From NCBI GenBank assembly GCA_018267315.1, contig JAFDYS010000011.1:13363-71127 (forward strand): 57,765 nt of DNA, read 5' to 3'. Shown piece after piece: positions 9,954 to 18,596 of this stretch; the first letter of the stretch is position 1, and each line of letters starts with the position of its first letter. The translations under genes were made by a program, and so were the position numbers. The notes under the pieces are model-generated. The model was not told the origin of the DNA and made no database searches. It saw only the letters and a program-made list of their open reading frames with translations. This stretch comes from Bacteroidota bacterium. Its GTDB lineage: Bacteria > Bacteroidota > Bacteroidia > Chitinophagales > UBA10324.

Positions 9954-10111
9954 TAGCGCAATACCAGCTGAAGGATTCCTTTTTCTGCAAGGAAAGGGGT
10001 CTTTCTATTTCTTCATTTGACCTCCGATGAATCCCGTTGATTACGGTGGAAATAAATTTTTTGCGGTTTCGGAATATTTCTACTTTTCAGGCGGTAAACC
10101 AACCCTGACAT

Positions 10112-10480
10112 TTGAGTAGAATTCTACTTTCTTGCTTAACCGTACTGCTGTTATCTGCCTGGTGCGCTAATGCCCAAACAACGACTGCTTCATCTTACAA
10201 GCAGATGGTGGTGGGGCTCAACAATTTTGATGAAGCAAATATTGATCAGGTTACAAGCCGTTTCAATGGCATTGACGGCATTCATCTTTCTGCATATTGT
10301 TCAGAATTGAATTGCCTGATCCTTGAATTTGATCCGTCAAAATTTTCAGGACCTGAAAAAGTGATGCAAACTCTTCGCTCCATGAAGATCACGGGATTTT
10401 TAAAAATTAACACCACGTTGGACCCTCTAACAACAGGATGCACAGTTATGAGTCAGAATACCGCTCACTCAGAACATTAA
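10112..10480 (+). CDS. Small exported protein with an HMA-like alpha/beta fold, no metal motif
   Basis: 122 aa from a TTG start (10112); no ATG is available upstream, and this start gives a clean signal peptide ending AWCANAQ. The mature part has the beta-alpha-beta-beta-alpha-beta order of ferredoxin-like heavy-metal-associated domains (VVGLNNFDEANIDQVTSRF, IDGIHLSAYCSELNCLILEF, GPEKVMQTLRSMK), but the metal-binding CxxC loop is missing. The fold assignment is inference from pattern. It lies 9 bases upstream of the large T9SS protein and is likely co-transcribed with it. A near-consensus -7 box TACTTTTC sits at 10081-10088. Confidence 0.65.
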   Translation: MSRILLSCLTVLLLSAWCANAQTTTASSYKQMVVGLNNFDEANIDQVTSRFNGIDGIHLSAYCSELNCLILEFDPSKFSGPEKVMQTLRSMKITGFLKINTTLDPLTTGCTVMSQNTAHSEH

Positions 10481-10489
10481 CCACCTTGT

Positions 10490-13400
10490 ATGACCCAGAG
10501 ACGTTCAGCTTATATCCTGCTTGCACTATTTAATTTTTGGCTACTGCCGGTCGCTTTTGCGCAAATCACACTTTTAGATCCGCAAGGTGATGGTGGCTTC
10601 GAAAACGGAAGCACGTTCGGCGCAAATGGTTGGACTGAAGTAAATGGAACTAAAAATCTGTGGTACATAGGCACTATCGCCGGAGGATATAACGGGAGTG
10701 CCTGTGCGGTAGTCAGTAAAGATGGCGCGCTCTATTCCTATACCAAGACCACTGCGGTAGTAAATCATTTTTACCGCGACATTGCTTTTCCTGGTGGCTA
10801 CACACAGGCCGTTCTCTCTTTCAAATGGAAAGCAACCGGCGAATCATCCTATGATATGTTGAAGGTCTATCTCACATCAACCTCAACCACTCCTGTTGCG
10901 GGAACATCCGTTTCATCAGGTCTGCTTGGATCTTACAACCTCTCCGGCAATAGTTGGATCACCACCACCATTTCACTTTGTGCCACGGCGGGCACCACGC
11001 AACGCCTGATTTTTTCATGGACGAATGATGCATCTCTCGGCTCCGATCCGCCGGTGGCCGTTGACAGCATCTCCCTCATTGTCTCCACCGGTTCTTCCTG
11101 CCAAAGTGCACTCGGCACCGGGGTTACTACGGTTTCAACACTTCCCTATTCATCCGGAGCCGGCACTACGCAGGGAGCAGGCAATGATCTTACTTCATCC
11201 AATGTGTACAGCTGCGGAAGTTCCAATTACCTCACCGGAGAAGACAAGGTTTGGATTTTTACGCCCACGGTTGACGGACAGGTAACGATCAATTTAACTT
11301 CTTCCGGCAGCTATACGGGGCTAATGCTGTATAGTGCCTGCCCGCTTTCCTCTTTGTGCGGAAACACCCCGGCACCTTGCGTGGCATACGCTCAAAGCAC
11401 TACCGGAAGCAAATCTATTTGTACCACTGTACTGGGTGGCGTTACCTATTATCTGGTGCTGGATTCGTGGGCCTCGCCTTCTTATAATGCCTACTCCGAT
11501 CTTTCCATTTCTGCCCCCAATCCTTCCGGTGCTGTTAATGACCTGCCCTGCAATGCCACCCCACTTACTCTCGGAGTGAATATTAGCGGTGATAATACCT
11601 GTACCGGAAATCTCAACGAACCATCACCACCCTCATGCTGGAACAACGGAACTGTTAACACACTGTGGTACTCTGTCGTGTGTCCGGCTTCTGGCCAATT
11701 AAAGATTGTCACTACCCTCGGCACATTAACCGATACGCAGATCGGGCTTTACTCAGGCACATGTGATTCATTGAGTACGATTTCAAGTTGGTGCAATAAC
11801 AATGCTCCGGACTGCGGAACCAACACCTATAAAAATTCGGCGCTTACAATTTCATCCGGCCTTATTCCGGGTAACACCTACTACCTGGCGGTTGACGGAG
11901 TAGGAACGGAAACGGGCACCTTTGATATTCTTGTAATTGATGGCACGCAATCCGTACCGGCTGTAATCGGGCAGGAATGCAGTTATCCTAATCCGGTGTG
12001 CAATCAAAATATTTCCATCGGTGACCCGGGCTATGCCGGATACGGCAACATCTGTGATTTCAGTAGTTCGTACTGCCTCGCCTCAGGTGAACGCGGTTCG
12101 GCTTTTTATGAAATCAATATCAGCAGTAACGGAACTCTTGAGTTTGACATCGTTCCCAATGATTGGCCCGGAGCGCCCAGTACAGCGAGTACTGACTACG
12201 ATTTTGCTGTTTGGAAAACAGCCGGAAGCGGCGCCGTAACATGCGCTCAAATTGCCGCAGGAACCGGTTCTCCCGTGCGTTGCAACTATGATGCAAAGGG
12301 AGTCACGGGTTGCTATAGCACAGGGAATGCCCCGGCGGCTTATCCGGGTTTTAATACATCTTACGAAACCGGTATCGCTGTATCAGCCGGTGAAACCTAT
12401 TTGCTGGAAGTTTCCAATTTCTCAAACAGCACCTCCGGATTCTCGCTTAACTTTTCATCGGGATCACCTATCAGCTACTCTACGGCTACCCAGGTAGTTT
12501 GGACCGGTGGATCGAACACTACGTGGCCGCTTACCACTAACTGGGGCGGCTGCGCGGCACCCAGTTGCAGTGTGGATGGTATTGTAACTTCTGCTGCTTT
12601 TAATCAGCCCATCCTCACCGCCGGAACATACAACGTTCGTAACCTCACGATCAATGCAGGCGCAACAGTAACACTCCTCTCCGGTGCAGAATTACACATC
12701 TGTGGCAACTACACCAATTCAGGCAGTTTGGTGGCCAATTCCGGATCAACCGTAATTTTTGACGGCACCGGAACACAAAACATGAATGGAGCCATGACAG
12801 GTGTTGATGGTTTTGCCAATCTGAAAATCACCAAGTCAACAGGCAGTGTAATCATGAATGCACCGGTTGACGTAACTGAGGATTTTACCACATCCAACAT
12901 TACCAGCATTTTTAATGTTAATGGTCAATACCTCAGTATAGGCGGCGACTTTATGAATGCTTCCGGCAACACCACTTTCACCAATACCGCCGGCTCAACG
13001 CTTGAGTTCAATGGATCTGCCAGCCAAATCTATTCGCCCGGAGGAAGTCTGACGTTGGAGAATGTCATCATCAATCAGCCCGTGACATCTGCGGTGGTGT
13101 TGACAGGTAATGACATGATCATCGGCAGCACCGGCACTCTGCAGCTAAACAGCGGAAGAATCAGCACCGGTAGTTACGAAATGAGCATCGCCAATACATC
13201 CACCTCTGCCGTGAACGGAGGGAATACTAACAGCTATGTGGACGGCAACCTCCGCAGGTATGTAAACTCAACGGGCTCATACAACTTTCCGGTTGGCAAC
13301 TATCCATCAGGCAAAGGATATCAGCTAGCCAACATTGATTTTACTTCAGGCAACACTGCAACCTCGCTCGTAGCACGTTTCGATGCCTACTCTTCTTTGC

Positions 13401-14257
13401 CGGGTGCACTGGGTGTCATTGACTGTGGCAAGAACTATAACTATTCAGCACTGGATAATGGTGAGTGGACTATTTCTTCAACACCATCAAACAGCACAGG
13501 CTTCTATACCGCTACTCTTTACAATACGCCCGGTACATACACCAACACCGGCGGCGTGCTTGACTGGACGGTGATGAAAAAACCTTCATCCGGATCGTGG
13601 GGCTTGTATGGAGCATGTGCGACTTCAAGTGTAAACCAGGTGGTGCGAACCGGCATGAGCGGCTTCAGTGAATTCGGCACAGCGCAGTCCACACTCATTC
13701 TTCCGATCGAACTGGTGAGTTTCTCGGGTGAAGTGGCACCGGAAGGAAATCTGCTGTCATGGGAAACTGCTTCGGAGCTTAACAGTGATTATTTCGAAAT
13801 TGAGAGATCGCCTGACGGAAAATCATTCTCCTCCATTGCATCTGTGGTTGCACAGAAAAACAGTCTGGAAGCACACACCTATCAATTCATTGATCACGAT
13901 TTCAACAACGGTCCGAATTTCTACCGCCTGCGCCAGGTTGGACTTGACCGGTCAGTTACCTATTCCAATATCATCTTGCTCGAGAACCAGATGTTCGATT
14001 CATTTGTGGAAGGAATTGCACCAGTGCCGGCAAAAGACAACTTGTCGGTGTTTCTTGATCTGCCGCAATCAACGATCGTGACTTTTATGGTGACTGATAT
14101 TTCAGGAGTTGAATTGAAAAGCGTGAAAGCCAAGCAGGAAGCGGGGCATTCGGTTTTTCAACTTGACCTGTTAAGTCTGTCAAAAGGAATTTATTTTCTT
14201 CACACTGGCTTCCCGGGCAGCGGCGTAGTTTCGATTAATAAAATAGTTGTGGAATAG
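10490..14257 (+). CDS. Large multidomain secreted protein with T9SS type A sorting domain
   Basis: 1255 aa. Signal peptide 1-25 (ending VAFAQ). Residues ~30-205 resemble a jelly-roll/MAM-like carbohydrate- or ligand-binding sandwich. Residues ~205-665 hold three pre-peptidase C-terminal-like modules (e.g. 'GNTYYLAVDGVGTETGTFDI'). Residues ~670-1060 are repetitive beta strands ('VRNLTINAGATVTLLSGAEL'), probably a stalk. Residues ~1070-1165 are the fibronectin-like module common in Bacteroidota cargo (LPIELVSFSGEV...ANLLSWET type), followed by the sorting domain (PVPAKDNLSV...KGIYFLHTG). Likely a surface adhesin or matrix protein; no catalytic motif seen. Cys pairs in the modules suggest disulfides. 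Confidence 0.85.
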   Translation: MTQRRSAYILLALFNFWLLPVAFAQITLLDPQGDGGFENGSTFGANGWTEVNGTKNLWYIGTIAGGYNGSACAVVSKDGALYSYTKTTAVVNHFYRDIAFPGGYTQAVLSFKWKATGESSYDMLKVYLTSTSTTPVAGTSVSSGLLGSYNLSGNSWITTTISLCATAGTTQRLIFSWTNDASLGSDPPVAVDSISLIVSTGSSCQSALGTGVTTVSTLPYSSGAGTTQGAGNDLTSSNVYSCGSSNYLTGEDKVWIFTPTVDGQVTINLTSSGSYTGLMLYSACPLSSLCGNTPAPCVAYAQSTTGSKSICTTVLGGVTYYLVLDSWASPSYNAYSDLSISAPNPSGAVNDLPCNATPLTLGVNISGDNTCTGNLNEPSPPSCWNNGTVNTLWYSVVCPASGQLKIVTTLGTLTDTQIGLYSGTCDSLSTISSWCNNNAPDCGTNTYKNSALTISSGLIPGNTYYLAVDGVGTETGTFDILVIDGTQSVPAVIGQECSYPNPVCNQNISIGDPGYAGYGNICDFSSSYCLASGERGSAFYEINISSNGTLEFDIVPNDWPGAPSTASTDYDFAVWKTAGSGAVTCAQIAAGTGSPVRCNYDAKGVTGCYSTGNAPAAYPGFNTSYETGIAVSAGETYLLEVSNFSNSTSGFSLNFSSGSPISYSTATQVVWTGGSNTTWPLTTNWGGCAAPSCSVDGIVTSAAFNQPILTAGTYNVRNLTINAGATVTLLSGAELHICGNYTNSGSLVANSGSTVIFDGTGTQNMNGAMTGVDGFANLKITKSTGSVIMNAPVDVTEDFTTSNITSIFNVNGQYLSIGGDFMNASGNTTFTNTAGSTLEFNGSASQIYSPGGSLTLENVIINQPVTSAVVLTGNDMIIGSTGTLQLNSGRISTGSYEMSIANTSTSAVNGGNTNSYVDGNLRRYVNSTGSYNFPVGNYPSGKGYQLANIDFTSGNTATSLVARFDAYSSLPGALGVIDCGKNYNYSALDNGEWTISSTPSNSTGFYTATLYNTPGTYTNTGGVLDWTVMKKPSSGSWGLYGACATSSVNQVVRTGMSGFSEFGTAQSTLILPIELVSFSGEVAPEGNLLSWETASELNSDYFEIERSPDGKSFSSIASVVAQKNSLEAHTYQFIDHDFNNGPNFYRLRQVGLDRSVTYSNIILLENQMFDSFVEGIAPVPAKDNLSVFLDLPQSTIVTFMVTDISGVELKSVKAKQEAGHSVFQLDLLSLSKGIYFLHTGFPGSGVVSINKIVVE

Positions 14258-14307
14258 CGGGGGCATTCCACAAATCATTCACACACTTCTTCAATTGTCA
14301 GAATAAA

Positions 14308-14325
14308 GTCAACAACTCTGTTGAC
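14308..14325. repeat. Perfect 7-bp inverted repeat
   Basis: GTCAACA (14308-14314) and TGTTGAC (14319-14325) separated by actc. It lies 50 bases after the big T9SS gene and about 30 bases upstream of the sigma-54-like element. There is no T-run, so a terminator role is weak; it could be an activator site for the downstream small gene. Confidence 0.5.
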
Positions 14326-14355
14326 CAAAATCCGGGTTGCCGTAAATCGTTTTTC

Positions 14356-14372
14356 TTGGCACGCAGATTGAC
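14356..14372 (+). promoter_or_regulatory. Candidate sigma-54 promoter upstream of the 66-aa gene
   Basis: TTGGCACG, four bases, TTGAC. The -24 element matches the consensus TGGCACG fully, and the -12 element has TTG at the right distance (GG 358-359, G at 370) but A instead of C at the last conserved position. Transcription would start near 14383, 30 bases before the ATG at 14414. Confidence 0.4.
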
Positions 14373-14413
14373 TTACGGAATTACATATCCGAAAACACAA
14401 AACTATAAACGCC

Positions 14414-14614
14414 ATGAATGCTCGTAAAGCAATTAAGGACCTCGTTCAAAGAAATTTCAGAGCCAAACTTTCCAATGAAGAAGCCGGTGAATTGCTGCTG
14501 CTCCTCTCTTATGAAATTGAAGCGAACCTGAGAAGGACCGGCATACACGAACTGGTGCGCAACACCTTTGACCGGTACATGCGCCAGCGTAAGCTGAGTG
14601 TGATTTACAATTAA
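14414..14614 (+). CDS. Small helical hypothetical protein (66 aa)
   Basis: 66 aa, ATG start. It is Lys/Arg-rich and almost entirely helical in appearance (KAIKDLVQRNFRAKLSNEEA, GELLLLLSYEIEANLRRTG, LVRNTFDRYMRQRKL), with no signal peptide or membrane segment. Family not recognised; the NFRAKLSNEEAGELL part loosely resembles the regulatory N-terminus of anti-sigma-like proteins, which is not enough for a function. Support for being real: ATG start, a plausible promoter at 14356-14372, an A-rich leader, and a normal composition. It converges with GH3. Confidence 0.55.
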   Translation: MNARKAIKDLVQRNFRAKLSNEEAGELLLLLSYEIEANLRRTGIHELVRNTFDRYMRQRKLSVIYN

Positions 14615-14648
14615 CCACATCTGCTGCCGGAAATCCTATCACCTGCTC

Positions 14649-16151
14649 TCAGGTTTCGATCCAGGGTTTTAATGCGTCGGCAATACTGCGATTATTACTG
14701 AGGCGGGGTACTTTGTTTTGGCCGCCGAGTTTGCCGATTGATTTCATGTAGCTCCTGAAAGCATCTTTGTGCAATCTGGTAATCTTCAGCGGCTGCAGGA
14801 TGTTTCCAGTAATAAGATCGTCGTAGTAAATGTTCTTACCGCGAAGATTATCATCTGCTTTTTTTCGGAGTTCATTCATGTCTGACGGTGCTGTTGCAAA
14901 TTCCACAAACCATTCGTGGTATGGGAGCCCGCCTTCCGGCGGATTCACCTGCGGCGCCACTGTGAATTCAATCACTTCTGCTTTTTCCTCCTGCGCCGCT
15001 TTCATCAGCGACTGCTCAACCTCTTCCTGTATCACATGCTCACCAAATGCTGAGATAAAATGTTTTGTTCTTCCGGTTACCAGAATGCGATATGGTTTTT
15101 TAGAAACGAACTTGACCGTGTCGCCAATAACATAACTCCATAAGCCGGCATTGGAACTGAGTACAATGGCATAGTTCACTCCCAACTCTACATCATGTAG
15201 CCGGATACGTTTAGGATGATCAGAAAAAATTTCAGCGGCCGGAACAAACTCGAAGAACATGCCGCCATCCACATTCAGCAGCAACCCCTCCTCTTTCTGC
15301 GTATCCCGGAAAGCAATAAATCCCTCGGAGGCCGGATAGGTTTCAATGGAATCCACTTCACCGCCAATGGTATTAAAGAGCTTGGCGCGATAGGGTTCAA
15401 AATTCACTCCGCCGTAAACAAGCAGTGAGAAGTTTGGAAAAATCTCTTGGATATTTTGCTTACCCGTTTTCTCGATAAGTTTTTCAAAATACATCTGCAC
15501 CCAGGGCGGTATGCCGCTGATGAGAGTCATGTTTGCATTCATCGTTTCCGCTACAATCTTCTCCACTTTCATTTCCCAGTCTTCAATGCAATTAGTTTGA
15601 TAGGAAGGAAGTTGATTGCCCCTGAGATAACCCGGCACATGATGATTCACAATGCCGCTGAGCCGGCCGGTAAGTATGCCATTGACTTTATCCAGCTCGG
15701 GGCTGCCGGAAAGAAAAATCATTTTCCCGTTCACAAAATCAGTCTTGCCAGTTTCAGCAATGTACATCAGCAGTGCATTGCGCGCTGAGTCAATATGGTT
15801 GGGAATGGAATCCTTCGTGATGGGTATGTACTTCACTCCGGCCGTGGTACCGGATGACTTGGCGAAGTAGATGGGTTTTCCTTTCCACAACACATTCTCT
15901 TCTCCTGATTTTATGCGCTCGATGTAAGGAATGAAGCTTTCATATTCAAGCAAGGGAACACGCTCAACATAATCTTCATAAGATGCGATGGACTCGAACC
16001 CGTGGTCTTTTCCGAATGCGGTCTTCTTTCCTTCCGCAATTAGTTTGTGAAACCAGAACTCTTGTGCCCGCTCCGCCTCCGAACTCCAGCGCTTGATGCT
16101 TCGCGCTATCACATTGGCAAAGGGCTTTGCCAAAACGGATTTTACTCCCAT
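14649..16151 (-). CDS. GH3 auxin-responsive promoter family protein (acyl-adenylate enzyme fold)
   Basis: 500 aa, full length for bacterial GH3 proteins. Diagnostic segments are the ATP-binding 'AKSSGTTAGVKYIPIT', 'YPASEGFIAF', 'LWSYVIGDTVKF' and 'ILVTGRTKHFISAFGEH'. Plant GH3 enzymes adenylate hormone carboxylates and join them to amino acids; the bacterial substrate is unknown, so only an ATP-dependent acyl-acid amido synthetase-type role can be inferred. Cytoplasmic. Its -7 box TACCTTTG (16163-16156, minus) is only four bases from the ATG, which suggests little or no leader. It converges with the small gene at 14414. Confidence 0.85.
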   Translation of the reverse strand: MGVKSVLAKPFANVIARSIKRWSSEAERAQEFWFHKLIAEGKKTAFGKDHGFESIASYEDYVERVPLLEYESFIPYIERIKSGEENVLWKGKPIYFAKSSGTTAGVKYIPITKDSIPNHIDSARNALLMYIAETGKTDFVNGKMIFLSGSPELDKVNGILTGRLSGIVNHHVPGYLRGNQLPSYQTNCIEDWEMKVEKIVAETMNANMTLISGIPPWVQMYFEKLIEKTGKQNIQEIFPNFSLLVYGGVNFEPYRAKLFNTIGGEVDSIETYPASEGFIAFRDTQKEEGLLLNVDGGMFFEFVPAAEIFSDHPKRIRLHDVELGVNYAIVLSSNAGLWSYVIGDTVKFVSKKPYRILVTGRTKHFISAFGEHVIQEEVEQSLMKAAQEEKAEVIEFTVAPQVNPPEGGLPYHEWFVEFATAPSDMNELRKKADDNLRGKNIYYDDLITGNILQPLKITRLHKDAFRSYMKSIGKLGGQNKVPRLSNNRSIADALKPWIET

Positions 16152-16155
16152 GAAG

Positions 16156-16163
16156 CAAAGGTA
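16156..16163 (-). promoter_or_regulatory. -7 promoter element upstream of GH3
   Basis: TACCTTTG on the minus strand, a full match to TAnnTTTG. It lies four bases before the GH3 start codon at 16151. No clear TTTG is seen at the expected -33 distance. Confidence 0.45.
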
Positions 16164-16343
16164 TAAGATGATTCATTTCTTCCGGAGATGAGTTTTGCCT
16201 TATGCTTCGACCCGCCGTCAATGAGTGTGGTTTCAGCTCTCCAAATCCAAAATTGGTCATGCCCGATTTTCGTTTCGTCTATTTTCCATTGTAACAAACA
16301 GCATATGGATTGTAATCGGTGTCATGCTGTGAAACTTCTTGCC

Positions 16344-17987
16344 ATGTCAACAGACTTTTTAAAAGATGCAACCAAATCCATGATGAACCTGGTCATTATG
16401 ATAACACTACCTGTAACGGCAACACGGGCTCAAAATCCTTTCTTAAGAATTATTGGCGGATCACGAAGCGAATACCAGCATGGCATGATACGAAGTCATG
16501 ACGGCGGACTGATCATGGCAGGATCGACAGAGAGCTATGGTCAGGGCAACTTCGGCCTGACTGATGATTATGTTGTGAAAACAGATTCACAAGGCAACGT
16601 CATTTGGTCGCGATCATTCAACCTTCAAGCGTATGATGACATTTATTGGATTGAACCGGTCAATGACTCCGGTTACGTTATTTGCGGAATTGCGAGTGAC
16701 AACAACTCAAGCATTGGTTTGCTCGTGGCGAGGATCAGCGAGAACGGAGAAATTCTCTGGCAAAAAATACTGGCGGAAGATGAAGCGGGAATCGGTTACT
16801 GCATCCGCCAAACGAGTGACGGAGGATTCATTATCGCCGGAGAAATTATTGTTCAGGACAACCTCGATTTCCTTCTGATCAAAACTGACGGTAACGGTAA
16901 TATTCAATGGAGCAAACAACTCGGCAGTTCTGATCCTGATATTCCCAACTTCGTCATGCAGACGCATGATGGTGGCTACTTCGTGTGCGGGGTAACAAGG
17001 CAAAACTCTGCAACCATTCCTGTGTATGCAGTAAAAACGGATAGTCTCGGAGATGTTGAATGGCAAAAAACCTATCTCACCTCTCCGCCGTTCTCCCGTG
17101 CAACAGCCACCCGCGCGATCGCGACGAAAGACGGAGGATACCTGATTGGAGGATCATGCACGCACGGAGAACTATTCAGCGACATAATGCTCCTTAGAAT
17201 TGACAGCAACGGATCTGTTGAATGGACCACTGCATACGGTGGTAACGACAACGAATACTGCGAAGACATGATTCAGGATGGTGATGGCAACCTTGTGATC
17301 TGCGGATCAACGGCTTCATCTGCCAACAGCGGATACGCGGACGCGCTCGTCATGCGCATGGATTCATCCGGCGTACTGTTGAAGGCATCTGTATTCGGCA
17401 AAGCCATTGCCGATGATGATTTTGCATCTGTCGTACCGTTGGCTGACGGAAGTTACCTGCTGAGTGGTACCACTTCATCTTATGAGTCGTTGGCCATGAG
17501 CGACTGGATGCTGATGCATGTTGACCATAACCTGAAAGGCCCTGTGTGTGACACCGTCGAACCCAACATGATGCAGTTATTCTTTTCGCTTTTTGAGAAC
17601 ACGGATGTCGAAGAAACCGATGTCACTATAGCAGTGAGTGACGTAACGGCTTCGATTGATTCCGGTGCAACAGATTCTTTGATCTGCGATTTCGCAACGG
17701 TCGGCGATCCTCCTCAAATAGCTGAAGAAGAATTCTCCATTTTTCCGAATCCTTCCGATGCAGATTTCTATATCCGGTTCAATTTGGTAAATGATTCAAG
17801 CACACCTACCATCATTCGGATAGTGAATGAAAAGAGTCAAGTGGCAGCAACCATTGATTTGAAAAATGCGCCAAGACAAACGGAAATGAAAATCACGATT
17901 CCCGTTTCGGTTCCGGCAGGCGTTTATCTTGTGCAGGCAATTAGTAAAGACAAAATCATTACCCGAAAGTTGATCCTTAGCCGGTAA
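16344..17987 (+). CDS. Secreted beta-propeller repeat protein with T9SS type A sorting domain
   Basis: 547 aa from ATG 16344. The frame is open from ATG 16188 (599 aa), but the first 52 residues of that version are unlike a signal peptide; from 16344 a charged start (LKDATKS) leads into a hydrophobic stretch ending ATRAQ. ATG 16305 is another option. The body repeats 'VKTDSxGNVxWSRxF...DDxxxxI...NDSGYVICGxxS' units of ~50-60 residues, as in the protein at 238. The last ~75 residues (FSIFPNPSDADFYI onward) are the sorting domain. Surface or secreted; function unknown. Confidence 0.82.
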   Translation: MSTDFLKDATKSMMNLVIMITLPVTATRAQNPFLRIIGGSRSEYQHGMIRSHDGGLIMAGSTESYGQGNFGLTDDYVVKTDSQGNVIWSRSFNLQAYDDIYWIEPVNDSGYVICGIASDNNSSIGLLVARISENGEILWQKILAEDEAGIGYCIRQTSDGGFIIAGEIIVQDNLDFLLIKTDGNGNIQWSKQLGSSDPDIPNFVMQTHDGGYFVCGVTRQNSATIPVYAVKTDSLGDVEWQKTYLTSPPFSRATATRAIATKDGGYLIGGSCTHGELFSDIMLLRIDSNGSVEWTTAYGGNDNEYCEDMIQDGDGNLVICGSTASSANSGYADALVMRMDSSGVLLKASVFGKAIADDDFASVVPLADGSYLLSGTTSSYESLAMSDWMLMHVDHNLKGPVCDTVEPNMMQLFFSLFENTDVEETDVTIAVSDVTASIDSGATDSLICDFATVGDPPQIAEEEFSIFPNPSDADFYIRFNLVNDSSTPTIIRIVNEKSQVAATIDLKNAPRQTEMKITIPVSVPAGVYLVQAISKDKIITRKLILSR

Positions 17988-18000
17988 ACGGAAGAGTGCG

Positions 18001-18543
18001 CTATTTGGATTTCACAGAAACAGGCACCTCGAGATTTTCCCAAAGCATCTTAAAGCTTTTATCATCTACTACATAAAGCAGCCGCTCATGCATCTCCTTT
18101 GACGGCACAGCTTTCACGGTTACACGCAGCGCATCTTGTGATGAATCGTATTTGAACGCGCCCCACTGATCGGGCACTTTGTTGAAGATGATGGTCCACT
18201 CCTTCTCACCCGGAATGGTGAAGAAAGCATACTTGCCTGCAGGCAGTTTCTCTCCTTCCACCATCAAGTCTTTATCGGAGGTAAATGTGGTGGCTTCATT
18301 GGCTCCCGAACGCCACACTTGTCCGTAAGGAACGAGATCGCCCCAAATCTTGCGTCCTTTTACCGAAGGGCTACCGTAATTGATCGTAATGGTTGCAGAG
18401 CCAATTTTCCCTGTTGCTGTAGCGGGAGGGCTTGCACGCTTGGAGGGGTCGTCCTGCGCCATTGCGATTTGCGAATACGAGAAGAGTACGATTAGAACCG
18501 GAACAGTGCGGGACAGAATGTGTTTTGCTTTACTGAGTTTCAT
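18001..18543 (-). CDS. DUF2911 family exported protein
   Basis: 180 aa from ATG 18543; a start at 18570 adds nine residues and spoils the signal peptide, which otherwise ends SQIAMAQ. The domain signature is clear: INYGSPSVKGRKIWGDLVPY, GQVWRSGANEATTF, LPAGKYAFFTIPGEKEWTII. DUF2911 proteins are common exported proteins of Bacteroidota with no established activity. Followed by a convergent T9SS gene with a 13-base gap. A near-consensus -7 box (TATTCTTG, 18575-18568 minus) lies upstream. Confidence 0.88.
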   Translation of the reverse strand: MKLSKAKHILSRTVPVLIVLFSYSQIAMAQDDPSKRASPPATATGKIGSATITINYGSPSVKGRKIWGDLVPYGQVWRSGANEATTFTSDKDLMVEGEKLPAGKYAFFTIPGEKEWTIIFNKVPDQWGAFKYDSSQDALRVTVKAVPSKEMHERLLYVVDDKSFKMLWENLEVPVSVKSK

Positions 18544-18596
18544 GTTTATAGGGTTTGATTGTTGAGGCAAGAATAAGCGATGATCACCGCATAAAA

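Noticed and set aside
9976..9994. TTCCTT/AAGGAA stem after ndk as a terminator
   Set aside because: AT-rich 6-bp stem with no clean T-run; too weak to call.
16188..16343. Extended start of the T9SS propeller gene at ATG 16188
   Set aside because: The added 52 residues have no signal-peptide shape and would begin only 36 bases from the divergent GH3 start, over its promoter.
238..17987. T9SS cargo genes as recently acquired by transfer
   Set aside because: Composition and codon use look similar to the neighbouring housekeeping genes, and such cargo is common in this phylum.
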